Assembly: GCA_001567185.1 (NCBI GenBank)
Contig: LNFR01000050.1
Coordinates: 1-36,343 of the forward strand
Direction of reading: 5' to 3'
Origin: Bacteroidetes bacterium OLB12
Lineage (GTDB): Bacteria; Bacteroidota; Bacteroidia; Cytophagales; Cyclobacteriaceae
DNA: 36,343 nt
A program made the position numbers and the translations under genes. A model generated the notes under the pieces. That model searched no databases and had not been told where the DNA came from. It was given only the letters and a program-made list of their open reading frames with translations. Below, in pieces: positions 9,000-17,719 of this stretch; position 1 is the first letter of the stretch, and each line of letters opens with the position of its first letter.

Positions 9000-10317
9000 A
9001 TGTCCATACTCATCGTAGCGGTATGCATTGCCTTGCTGGTGTTACTCATCTCTTACTTTAAAGTAAATGCGTTTCTTTCTTTTCTGATTGTTTCTATTCT
9101 GGCCGGTCTGCTTTTAGGAATAGACGTTTTCACAAATCAGTGCTTCTGTACAAAAAGGGGTGGGCGACATGCTGGGGTCGCTGGTAATTGTAGTGATTGC
9201 CGGTGCCATGTTGGGCAAATTAGTGGCCGATAGTGGCGCTGCCCAACGAATTGCCGCAGGCCTGATCCAAATCTTTGGCCAAAAAAATTTACAATGGGCA
9301 TTGATGACCACCGGCCTCGTAATTGGAATTCCATTATTTTATAATGTTGGTTTTGTATTGGTGTTCCCGTTAATCGCGTCTATTGTTTACAGGTACAACC
9401 TGCCAGCAGTATATATCGGGTTGCCCATGATGGCCGCCCTTTCAGTTACGCATGGGTTTCTTCCTCCACACCCCTCGCCCGCAGCCCTGGTAGCCCAGTT
9501 TAACGCACACATGGGTACAACATTATTGTACGGGTTCGCCATAGCAATCCCCACAGTTCTTATTGCCGGATTGCTTTATTCCAAAACTTTAAAAGGCATT
9601 CCTACCAACCTGATTAAAACATTTCAGGCCGAAGGGTTACCCGATGATCAACTACCCGGTTTAGCGAATAGCCTGATTTCAGCTTTGTTGCCGGTAATTT
9701 TTCTTGCTGTTACCACCGTGGTAAATCCTTATGTTAGCAATAGTTCATCATTCAAACCTGTACTCATCTTCTTAAGCGATCCGGCTATTGTTATGCTCAT
9801 TTCTTTGGGAGTAGCTACTTTCTCGCTGGGAATTTTGCGTGGCACACAAATGAAGTACATCATGAACAGCTATGGCGAATCTGTAAAAGACATAACTATG
9901 GTTCTATTGATTATGGGTGGTGCCGGTGGATTAAAACAAGTATTGATTGATAGTGGAATCAGTAATGAAATAGCAGCCATGCTGGATGGCTTAAATGCCC
10001 ATCCGCTTGTGCTGGGTTGGATCATTGCCGGTATCATTCGTGTTTGTGTAGGCTCTGCTACAGTAGCCGGCTTAACGGCCGCAGGAATTATGCTGCCCTT
10101 TATTGGCCGGCCCGATGTGGATCCAAACCTGATGGTACTTTCCATTGGAGCCGGTAGCCTTATGTTTTCGCATGTAAACGATGCCGGCTTCTGGCTATTT
10201 AAAGAATATTTTAACCTCAGCATCCGCGATACCGTACGGTCATGGTCAGTTATGGAAACTATTGTGGCTGTGTGTGGATTGGGGGGTGTGATGATCATCA
10301 ATTCTATCCTGAATTAA
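9000..10317 (+). CDS. GntP/DsdX-family permease, one frameshift
   Basis: Inner-membrane proton symporter of the gluconate permease family, which includes gluconate carriers and the D-serine carrier DsdX. The first frame gives SILIVAVCIALLVLLISYFKV and LSFLIVSILAGLLLGIDVF; the second resumes at ISASVQKGVGDMLGSLVIVV and runs to the end. The break is at AAA 9134-9136; removing one A gives a 438-residue protein, the family's normal size. Family signatures are PLFYNVGFVLVFPL, VTHGFLPPHPSPAAL, the SATVAGLTAAGIMLP helix and SHVNDAGFWLFKEYF. It sits 9 bases before the RidA-like gene and upstream of the D-serine dehydratase-like gene, so D-serine or a related D-amino acid is a better guess than gluconate. 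That choice rests on context. Confidence 0.9.
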
Positions 10318-10326
10318 TTTTATTGT

Positions 10327-10797
10327 ATGGATACTTTAACACCCGATCAACGCTTTGCGCAACTTAACCTTACATTACCACCCCCACCCACTCCGTTAGG
10401 TGTTTACAAACCATTCCTTATTGTAGATAAGTTCGTGTATGTATCGGGGCATGGTACGGTGAAAGAAGACAGAAGTTTAATTATTGGAAAAGTAGGCGTT
10501 GATCTTAATGCCGATGAAGCGAAACTTGCTGCACAACAGGTAGGACTTGCTATACTCGCTACACTCAAAGCAAACCTTGGAAGTTTTAATAAAATCAAAC
10601 GCGTGATAAAAGTGTTGGGCATGGTGAATGCAGTGCCTGAATTTGAACGTCATCCATTTGTAATCAATGGCTGCAGCGAATTGTTTGCAAAAGTATGGGG
10701 GCCCGATAATGGTGTGGGCGTACGCAGTGCCGTGGGTATGGGTTCGTTACCCGATAATATTCCGGTAGAAATTGAAGCGATGTTTGAATTAGCATAA
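10327..10797 (+). CDS. RidA/YjgF-family enamine/imine deaminase-like protein
   Basis: A 156-residue cytoplasmic protein of the RidA superfamily. Family members hydrolyse 2-aminoacrylate and related imines, the reactive products of PLP-dependent serine/threonine dehydratases. Visible features are FVYVSGHGTV, an ADEAKLAAQQVGLAILATLK helix, KVLGMVNAVPEFERHP and GVRSAVGMGSLPDNIPVEIEAMFEL. R133 matches the carboxylate-binding Arg of active RidA proteins, and the Glu of VEIEA is also kept, so it looks catalytically competent. It is longer than E. coli RidA (128 residues) at the N-terminus. It lies between a permease and a D-serine dehydratase-like gene, which fits the known chemistry. Confidence 0.9.
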   Translation: MDTLTPDQRFAQLNLTLPPPPTPLGVYKPFLIVDKFVYVSGHGTVKEDRSLIIGKVGVDLNADEAKLAAQQVGLAILATLKANLGSFNKIKRVIKVLGMVNAVPEFERHPFVINGCSELFAKVWGPDNGVGVRSAVGMGSLPDNIPVEIEAMFELA

Positions 10798-10808
10798 AAC
10801 CAACTGAT

Positions 10809-10843
10809 AGTCCTTAGCTATAATTGCTAAAGACTACAAACCA
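10809..10843 (+). repeat. intercistronic element, copy 1 (with hairpin)
   Basis: Lies 11 bases after the RidA-like stop. Bases 10809-10818 (AGTCCTTAGC) and 10826-10835 (GCTAAAGACT) form a hairpin with one mismatch and a 7-base loop. From 10815 to 10843 the sequence matches 11990-12020 at 27 of 29 aligned bases with one 2-base gap. Confidence 0.6.
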
Positions 10844-10864
10844 TAAACGATCAACCGAAAGGCT

Positions 10865-11970
10865 ATGGACCCATCGTACCTGATAAAAAATATAAGTGAA
10901 TTGGATTCTCCTGCCCTCGCAGTTTATCCTGATCGCGTAAAGCAAAACATTAAAATACTACAACAGTTTGTGCCCGATGTAAACCAACTGCGGCCACATG
11001 TAAAAACAAATAAAACGCCTGAGGTTTGTAAACTGATGATGGATGCCGGCATTAAAAAATTTAAGTGCGCCACCATTGCCGAAGGAGAAATGCTTGCTTC
11101 CATTGGTGCACCCGATGTACTACTCGCTTATCAACCCGTTGGCCCGCGGGGTGTTCGTTTTATACAACTCATTAAAAAATTTCCGGCCACACAATTTGCC
11201 TGTTTAATTGATAATGAAGCTACGGCTCAGGAACTCGCAGCTGTTGCACAAGCCAACGATCTTTCCATTCGTATCTTTCTTGATTTGAATGTAGGTATGA
11301 GCCGCACGGGGATTCTACCCGAACACGCCTTGCAATTGTTCTTATTTTGTAAATCGTTAAAAGGATTAACTCCGGTTGGCCTTCATGCTTATGATGGTCA
11401 TCATCGCGATGCTGATCTGAATGTGAGAACAAAGGGCTGCGATGCTGGATTTGAACGCGTTTCAAAACTTCAACAAACCATGCTGCCCACACCGGGGTAA
11501 ATGCAACCATTGTTACAAGTGGCAACACCACCATCTCCATTCATTGCAAACGAAAAAATATTGAAGTAAGCCCGGGTACTTTTATTTTCTGGGATTATGG
11601 CTATCACAAGCAATTTGCTGAACAGCCATTTGTGTTCGCTGCCTTGCTTATTACGCGCATCATTTCAAAACCCGATAACGAAACGCTGTGCATCGATCTT
11701 GGGCACAAAGCCGTTGCCTCTGAAAATCCATTAGCCAACCGGGTTTATTTTTTAAATGCACCCGAACTGCAAGCATTTGGCCATAGCGAAGAACATTTGA
11801 TTCTGAAAGCACCGAAGGAAAATACTTATAAAGTGGGCGATGTATTGTATGGAGTTCCCTTTCACATCTGCCCAACGGTTGCCTTGCATGAAACGCTGGC
11901 CGTGGTTGAAAACAACCAGGTTACTAAAACCTGGAATGTAGTGGCGAGGAAAAGAAAAATTACTATTTAA
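10865..11970 (+). CDS. D-serine dehydratase-like / D-threonine aldolase family PLP enzyme, one frameshift
   Basis: Fold-type III (alanine-racemase-like) PLP enzyme. The barrel part includes LRPHVKTNKTPEV, whose K47 is the expected PLP lysine, and LDLNVGMSRTGI. The first frame stops at 11500 after MLPTPG; the correct one continues VNATIVTSGNTTISIHCKR to 11970. Adding one G to the run 11494-11497 gives a 368-residue protein of usual length. The C-terminal domain carries HICPTVALHE (H334, C336), matching the HxC zinc pair of eukaryotic-type D-serine dehydratases. The metal site of D-threonine aldolases differs, so dehydration of D-serine to pyruvate and ammonia is the better guess. Neighbours (permease, RidA-like, dipeptidase) agree. 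D-threonine or 3-hydroxyaspartate activity is not excluded. Confidence 0.87.
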
Positions 11971-11989
11971 ATGTAAGGTCAATCGTTCA

Positions 11990-12020
11990 TAGCTATCATT
12001 GCAAAAGACTATACAAACCA
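11990..12020 (+). repeat. intercistronic element, copy 2
   Basis: Near-copy of 10815-10843, again about 20 bases after a stop codon and just before the next start. The outer arm of the copy 1 hairpin is not kept, so secondary structure is weaker here. Confidence 0.55.
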
Positions 12021-12028
12021 GCAAAAGA

Positions 12029-13093
12029 ATGTCAACCTTCATAGTCGATGCTCATTTGGATCTTAGCATGAATGCGATGGAGTGGAACCGCGATTTACGC
12101 AAACCTATTTCAGAAATCAGGCAACGTGAAAAAAAACTTACCGATAAACCCGATCGTGGTAAAGGGGTTGTTTCTTTTGACGAGTTGCGCAAAGGAAACA
12201 TTGGCTTAATAGTAGCAACACAAATTGCCCGCTATGTTGCACCCGATAGCTCCCTGGATGGTTGGCACTCGCCCGAACAAGCCTGGGCACACACACAAGC
12301 ACAACGTGCATGGTATGCAGAGATGGAACGTGCCGGTGAGCTGAAAGCCATAACCAATCTGGCATCGCTTGAAACACATCTCAAGGATTGGTCGCCTCAA
12401 AAACCAATTGGTTATATTCTAAGCCTGGAAGGAGCCGACTCGCTGGTTACTCTCGGCCATTTGGAGATTGCCTATCAATATGGATTGCGCGCCATTGGTC
12501 CTGCCCACTACGGCCCGGGCCGATATGCACAAGGTACCAATGCCACCGGGGGTATCGGTTCAAAAGGAAAAGAGTTGCTCAAAGAAATGGAGCGGCTTAA
12601 CATCATTCTCGATGCCACGCACCTGTGCGATGATTCGTTTTGGGAAGCCCTGGATAATTTTAACGGAGCTGTTTGGGCCAGTCATAATAATTGTCGTGCG
12701 CTGGTAAATCACAATCGTCAGTTTAGCGATGCACAACTGAAAGAATTAATAAAGCGCGGAGCTGTTATTGGTGGTGTGCTTGATGCGTGGATGCTGGTGC
12801 CTGACTGGGTGCGTGGAAAATCTACTCCTCAAAGTATGAATTGCACGTTAGAGAAGTTAATCGACAACTACGATCACATTTGTCAACTCGCTGGTAACTC
12901 CCTGCATATTGGTATTGGTTCCGATTTGGATGGCGCCTTTGGTAAAGAACAATGCCCCACCGATATAGAAACCATTGCCGACCTTCAAAAAATCGCAACC
13001 CTTCTTTCCAGGCGCGGCTACACGCCTCAGGACATTGAGAATGTAATGCATGGCAATTGGCTTCGGTTTTTGAGAAACGCCTGGAGTAACTAA
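12029..13093 (+). CDS. M19 family (renal-type) dipeptidase
   Basis: Zinc dipeptidase of the amidohydrolase fold, 354 residues from the ATG at 12029. This start is chosen over an upstream TTG (11999) because MSTFIVDAHLDLSMN is the normal family opening and the upstream part overlaps an intercistronic repeat. Metal and active-site motifs in order: HLD (H9, D11), SLEGADSL (bridging Glu), LDATHLCDDSFWE, WASHNNCRAL and GIGSDLDGAFG. M19 enzymes cleave dipeptides, often with a D-residue at the C-terminal side, and no signal peptide is seen, so it is probably cytoplasmic. Its position after a D-serine dehydratase-like gene suggests it releases D-amino acids from dipeptides. Confidence 0.9.
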   Translation: MSTFIVDAHLDLSMNAMEWNRDLRKPISEIRQREKKLTDKPDRGKGVVSFDELRKGNIGLIVATQIARYVAPDSSLDGWHSPEQAWAHTQAQRAWYAEMERAGELKAITNLASLETHLKDWSPQKPIGYILSLEGADSLVTLGHLEIAYQYGLRAIGPAHYGPGRYAQGTNATGGIGSKGKELLKEMERLNIILDATHLCDDSFWEALDNFNGAVWASHNNCRALVNHNRQFSDAQLKELIKRGAVIGGVLDAWMLVPDWVRGKSTPQSMNCTLEKLIDNYDHICQLAGNSLHIGIGSDLDGAFGKEQCPTDIETIADLQKIATLLSRRGYTPQDIENVMHGNWLRFLRNAWSN

Positions 13094-13154
13094 AATAAGC
13101 CATTTATTTTCAAATAATTTTCTAAACCCGCACCGTCAGTTTTCGTACCTTTCA

Positions 13155-14825
13155 ATGTTGAAGCGTGCGATTATGAAAATCTGGAAGAAAAAACTTGTAG
13201 TGGCCGGGTTGATTGTGGGAGGTGCGGTGGCATTCTCATTTACAACACCAGCGGAGCGCTACTTCGAAATAGCCAAAAACCTCGACATTTTCGCTTCCCT
13301 TTTCAAAGAAGTGAATGCATTGTATGTGGATGAGGTTAACCCTAATAAAGTGATTCGCACTGGCATTGATGCCATGTTGGAGTCGCTCGACCCCTATACT
13401 AACTTTATCTCTGCAGATGAAGTGGAAGACTTTCGCACCGTAAACACCGGCCAGTATGGTGGTATAGGTGCTGTTACCCGCCCAATTGGTAAACGTACCG
13501 TGGTAACCATGGTGTACGAAAATTACCCGGCCTATAAAAGTGGCTTACGCATTGGCGATGAAGTTCTAAAAATAAATGGTGTGGAGTTGGCGCGGCTTAC
13601 TGCCGAAGAAGCTAACCACATTATGCGCGGGCAAGTAGGTACACCGGTTACCCTAACGGTAAAAAGAATGGGCACCGACAAACCGTTAGACCTGGAGTTT
13701 AAGCGCGAGAAAATAAAAATCAGCAACGTACCCTATTTTGGAATGTTGTCATCCGAGGTGGGTTACATTCAACTTACCGAATTTACACCCGATGCCGGTA
13801 AAGAAGTGAAGAACGCACTCGTAAACCTTAAAGAAAAAGGCGCGAAGTATTTAATCCTTGATCTACGCAACAACGGGGGTGGCTTGCTGCACGAAGCCGT
13901 TAACATTTGCAACCTGTTTATCCCGAAAGGAAAAAAAGTAGTAGATACCAAAGGTAAAGTTGCCGAAAACAATATCACGTACGAAACACTCAACCCACCG
14001 GTTGACCTGGAAATTCCGGTTACGGTGTTAATCAATCGCGGCAGTGCTTCCGCTTCAGAAATTGTGGCCGGCACACTTCAGGACTATGACCGCGCCCTCG
14101 TTGTAGGCGAACGTTCTTATGGAAAGGGGTTGGTGCAGGTACCCCGTTTATTGTCTTATAACTCGCAGGTAAAAATTACAACCGCCAAATATTATACACC
14201 CACCGGTCGGTGTATTCAGGTGCTGGATTATACACACCGCAGAGAAGATGGTAGCGTGGCCTCCATTCCGGATTCGTTAAAGAAAGAATTTCGTACAACA
14301 CACGGCCGCAAAGTGTATGATGGTGGCGGCATTGATCCGGATATAGCCATTGCGGTTGCCGATGATGCCGCCATTACCAAAGTAGTTTTCCTGAACGGAT
14401 TTATTTTTGATTACGCAACGCTTTACGCACATCAACACCCATCCCTGGCAGAGCCACGCACATTCTCACTATCTGATAAAGAATATTCGGATTTTGTAAG
14501 TTGGATGAAAACCAAAGACTACTCGTTTCAATCGCCTGTAGAAACCGAGCTGGAAGAATTGATTGCCGAAGCAACCAGAGAAAAATCATACGATGAATTA
14601 AGGAGTAATATTGACCAGATTCAGGCACGGCTGAAAGAATTGCGTAAGAATGAACTAATCAATCATAAAGATGCCATTAAAGCATTGCTGGAGCGTGAAA
14701 TTGCTTCGCGGTATTACTTTGAACGCGGAGCAGTAGAAACCGGCTTTAAGAATGACAAAGAAATTAAAACAGCGATCGATGTCATGCGCAATCAGGCCGA
14801 GTACAAACGCATTCTTAAAATCTGA
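13155..14825 (+). CDS. S41 family carboxy-terminal processing protease (CtpA-like)
   Basis: Exported serine protease of 556 residues that trims or degrades periplasmic proteins from the C-terminus. Residues 9-30 are a signal or anchor helix (VVAGLIVGGAVAFSF). A PDZ domain spans about 95-175 (GQYGGIGAV, LRIGDEVLKINGVEL). The protease core follows, with DLRNNGGG (236-243), the catalytic Ser in GSASASEI (296-303) and the general-base Lys 324 in SYGKGLVQ. The last ~130 residues are charged and helical, a C-terminal extension common in Bacteroidota members. An alternative ATG at 13173 (MKIWKKK) would give a better-placed signal helix. The TGA overlaps the next gene's ATG by one base, implying translational coupling. 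Confidence 0.95.
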   Translation: MLKRAIMKIWKKKLVVAGLIVGGAVAFSFTTPAERYFEIAKNLDIFASLFKEVNALYVDEVNPNKVIRTGIDAMLESLDPYTNFISADEVEDFRTVNTGQYGGIGAVTRPIGKRTVVTMVYENYPAYKSGLRIGDEVLKINGVELARLTAEEANHIMRGQVGTPVTLTVKRMGTDKPLDLEFKREKIKISNVPYFGMLSSEVGYIQLTEFTPDAGKEVKNALVNLKEKGAKYLILDLRNNGGGLLHEAVNICNLFIPKGKKVVDTKGKVAENNITYETLNPPVDLEIPVTVLINRGSASASEIVAGTLQDYDRALVVGERSYGKGLVQVPRLLSYNSQVKITTAKYYTPTGRCIQVLDYTHRREDGSVASIPDSLKKEFRTTHGRKVYDGGGIDPDIAIAVADDAAITKVVFLNGFIFDYATLYAHQHPSLAEPRTFSLSDKEYSDFVSWMKTKDYSFQSPVETELEELIAEATREKSYDELRSNIDQIQARLKELRKNELINHKDAIKALLEREIASRYYFERGAVETGFKNDKEIKTAIDVMRNQAEYKRILKI

Positions 14826-15696
14826 TGCAAGTCAAACTCCTACTGACCAAAACTATTCGGCCACTGATTTTCGTGGCCGTTCTTTTTGGAGTCACCTTTC
14901 TGCTGGATTCATGCATGCAGTTCAGAATGAGCAAGTCTGAAATTGATCACTACTTCGAAAACAAAAATCCCAAAGCTGTACTAAAAAACTATTATGTTGG
15001 AAAACGAAAACAGACCTACCTGATCAATGGAGATTCGCTTAAACCGTTGGTGATTTTTGTGCACGGGTCGCCCGGATCACTAAGTGCCTTTATTGATTTT
15101 CTGGCTGATACCACGCTGCTTAAATCCGTTCGCATGATTAGTGTGGATCGGCCTGGGTTTGGAGGCGCCAATTTTGGATATGCGGAGCCATCATTAAAGA
15201 AACAATCGGCTTTATTGAAGCCCGTGTTGCTGGCACATAAAAACAATCAACCTGTAGTTTAGTAGGGCATTCGTTAGGCGGTCCGCTTTTAGCACAAATG
15301 GCTCTGGATTATCCTGAATTGATTGATGGTTTGATTATGGTAGCTCCATCCATTGCACCCGAACTGGAACCGAAAGAATGGTTTCGCGCACCATTGGCCA
15401 CGCCCTTTTTGAAATGGATGCTTCCGCGATCAATACGAGCCTCTAACGATGAAATTTATAAACTGAAGCCACAACTGGAGGCCTTACTACCCCACTGGAA
15501 AGAAATTCGCACACCTGTAGTAGTCATCCAAGGCGGCAAAGATTCGCTGGTACATCCGGACAATGCAGCATTTGCCAGGCGCATGCTCGTAAACACCACC
15601 GTGGAAGTTGTTTTTGTAGAAGGCATGGATCACTTTGTTCCGTGGAGTAATCCGGAGTTGATACGGGAAGCGGTACTTAAGATGTCTAACCGTTAA
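14825..15696 (+). CDS. alpha/beta hydrolase, probable lipoprotein, one frameshift
   Basis: An alpha/beta hydrolase-fold enzyme, about 290 residues once repaired. The N-terminus is a hydrophobic helix ending in LLDSC, a plausible lipobox with Cys about 30. Next come FVHGSPGS (oxyanion region) and SVDRPGFGG. The frame stops after NNQPVV; adding one T at 15258-15260 continues it as LVGHSLGGPLLAQMALDYP, which holds the nucleophile Ser. The remaining triad is the Asp in QGGKDSLV and the His in GMDHFVPW. It overlaps the protease gene by one base. The substrate is unknown; esters or lipids in the envelope are likely. It is convergent with the caspase-like gene, one base apart. Confidence 0.86.
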
Positions 15697-15697
15697 T

Positions 15698-16871
15698 TTA
15701 CTTTCGGGTTTTAGAAACAAAAACAAAATCACTCAGTCGTTCATCATCGCCAAATGATCCAAATCGAGGCAATGTCTTAAGTTTTTCCATAGCCACCTGA
15801 ATCTCTGATAGCGTAAGTATAAAATCATCTCCACCATTGCTGCGCAGCGATTCAATGAGTTTAGCTGCAAACGGTGAGTGTTGCCCCACCACTCCATCTG
15901 ACACGTATTCTTTACCACCGGAAGTAAGATATTTTCGTGTTTTATACGAAAACTTCCGAGCCAGCATCTCCCGCTCCGAAACCTCATCCGGCTGCTGAAC
16001 GTGCGCGGGCTATTACTGGGTCAAGCGTACCTCCAAAACAAACATCCATCATCAACAAAATATGCTGACTCGGTATGTTATTAACAACCCCACGAAGTCT
16101 GGAGTGTGCAATGTATGATGTTCGACTCTTGTCATTTGCCAATGAGTTACTCGCCACTACATAACCTTCGCCAAAGGTGTCATCAAACATCCCATGTCCG
16201 GCAAAAAATATCAGTAACTGATCCTGTGGCTTAAACCTGCGCAGGTTGTAATCCCTCAGCTTCTCAAATACCTGTTCTACTGTGGCATTCTCTATCACTT
16301 CGGTATCAAACCCATACTTCTCTCGCAATTCTTTTGCTATTGTATGGCCATCATTAATCGGGTTTACCAAATCATCCCAGTGGTCGTAGTTATCGGTTGC
16401 AAATATCAAAGCAACATCCTTCCGGTCTGCCGAAATATAATCTAATGCATCTTTTCCTATTATCAGATTACGTGTAGCTGTTACTTTAGCACCAAGTGCA
16501 TTCTGGGCCACCACCTCAATATAATTGGCACCATCCTTCAGGGTTACGGTTAAATCAACTGTGTACGTATTACCCGAACTCACATGCAAGTCTTTCGCTA
16601 TCGGCTCCCCTCCTTCTGTGGTATTTCCTACTTTTAATACGACAGAGCTCAGTCCCGCATCGGCTGTCACCTGGACTACGATATGAACTCTGTTCTCCGG
16701 GCTGCTGCTATAATCCAATGCCGGTTTAACCCATGTAACTACCGGAATGCTGGCCGCTGCCAGGGGTTGCTTAAAATTCAGATGTATCTCGTTGCTTGTC
16801 CACGATAGATTTTGGCCCTTCACATTCAGGCTCAATACCAACAAGGCAACCCATATTAATTTTTTTTTCAT
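15698..16871 (-). CDS. exported caspase-family (peptidase C14) protein, one frameshift
   Basis: About 390 residues after repair. Signal peptide at 1-20 (MKKKLIWVALLVLSLNVKGQ), then an Ig-like region (about 45-140, with HIVVQVTADAGLSSVVLKVG and ATRNLIIG), then a caspase-like domain: KDVALIFATDNYDHWDDLVNP, the catalytic His in LLIFFAGHGMFDD and the catalytic Cys in LLMMDVCFGGTLDP. Both residues of the dyad are present. The first frame stops at 15984 after RARSAAG; a second frame continues from about 15990-16005 (DEVSEREMLARKFSYKTRKY to FVFVSKTRK), consistent with one inserted base. Unlike cytoplasmic metacaspases it should act in the periplasm or outside. It is the last gene of a three-gene block, 37 bases after the exported protein gene. 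Confidence 0.86.
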
Positions 16872-16908
16872 AGTATAGATGTATGAAGTATCTCTGACTA
16901 ATTAATTT

Positions 16909-17622
16909 TTACCCAGGTGGTGTGTTTGGTGGATCCGGAATGTTTCCGTCTTCCCCTGGAGGATTAATAAATTGGCTGGCCACTACTCCGCCAGCCACTA
17001 TTGGCAAGGCAATCAGTAAAAACGGCACCTTTCGCTTTATAGTAAAAGGTGTACTTTCCACAGCCAGGTCTTTGTTCTTGCTATCCACTATCCTGAACTT
17101 ATATCCCTTCCCTGCTTTTACATCGCCCGGAAGGGTTACCGTGGTGTGATTAGCTGCCGCATTGGTATTTGCATTCAACACCGTTACCCGTTCGCCCTTT
17201 TTATTATACAACTCAAAGTTCAACATGTGCTGGCGAGAGCCGCCCCGCCACGTTAAATCGGTAGGTTTTCCTTTCTTAATTTTATTAAAGCCATCGAACA
17301 TAATAAATGGAACATACACCCGCGCTCGTATTTCTACTGCAACTTTACCATCAAAGCTATTGCCCAACTCCTGTTGGGCATGCCAGATCACCTTCCTGTC
17401 GTTTCCAGCTTTTACCTGCAACCCAAAATCTCCACTCAGTCTTTCAAGGGGGTTAATGTAGTTATCGCGCGAAGTGTACAGGTTTATGGTAAACGATCTG
17501 CCCGCAACACTGTCCGACAGTGTGTAATGAAAAATAACATCTGCTCCACTCAATTCTATTCGCTTTACCTCAAGTTGCTGGCCATAACCTACCACACTAC
17601 TCAACAGCATCAGTATGATCAT
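16909..17622 (-). CDS. exported hypothetical protein with C-terminal membrane helix
   Basis: A protein of 237 residues from the ATG at 17622, chosen because it begins a signal peptide (MIILMLLSSVVGYG then QQLEV). An in-frame ATG at 17715 would add 31 polar residues ahead of it. The middle is beta-rich (VIFHYTLSDSVAGRSFTINL, KVAVEIRARVYVPFI) with a section typical of small Ig-like repeats in Bacteroidota surface proteins (KKGKPTDLTWRGGSRQHMLN). Near the end is one hydrophobic helix (VPFLLIALPIVAGGVVASQFI) followed by a Pro/Gly/Asn-rich tail. No catalytic motif is visible. It sits between the T9SS protein and the caspase-like gene and is probably co-transcribed with both; a membrane-anchored partner is one possibility. 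Confidence 0.75.
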   Translation of the reverse strand: MIILMLLSSVVGYGQQLEVKRIELSGADVIFHYTLSDSVAGRSFTINLYTSRDNYINPLERLSGDFGLQVKAGNDRKVIWHAQQELGNSFDGKVAVEIRARVYVPFIMFDGFNKIKKGKPTDLTWRGGSRQHMLNFELYNKKGERVTVLNANTNAAANHTTVTLPGDVKAGKGYKFRIVDSKNKDLAVESTPFTIKRKVPFLLIALPIVAGGVVASQFINPPGEDGNIPDPPNTPPG

Positions 17623-17719
17623 CTTGTGTACTCTTTTTAGCACGGAGTTGGTATCTTTATTTGTTGTGCTTTTTGTCCTTGCTATATAGTATTTCCACTT
17701 AGTCATCGCAATCATCGTT

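Noticed and set aside
11999-12028. TTG start extending the dipeptidase by ten residues
   Set aside because: The extension lies within the intercistronic repeat, and the ATG at 12029 gives the standard family N-terminus.
15698-16871. Caspase-like gene as part of a known cytoplasmic defence system
   Set aside because: It has a signal peptide and no nearby nuclease, TPR sensor, toxin or gasdermin-like gene, so a defence label is not supported.
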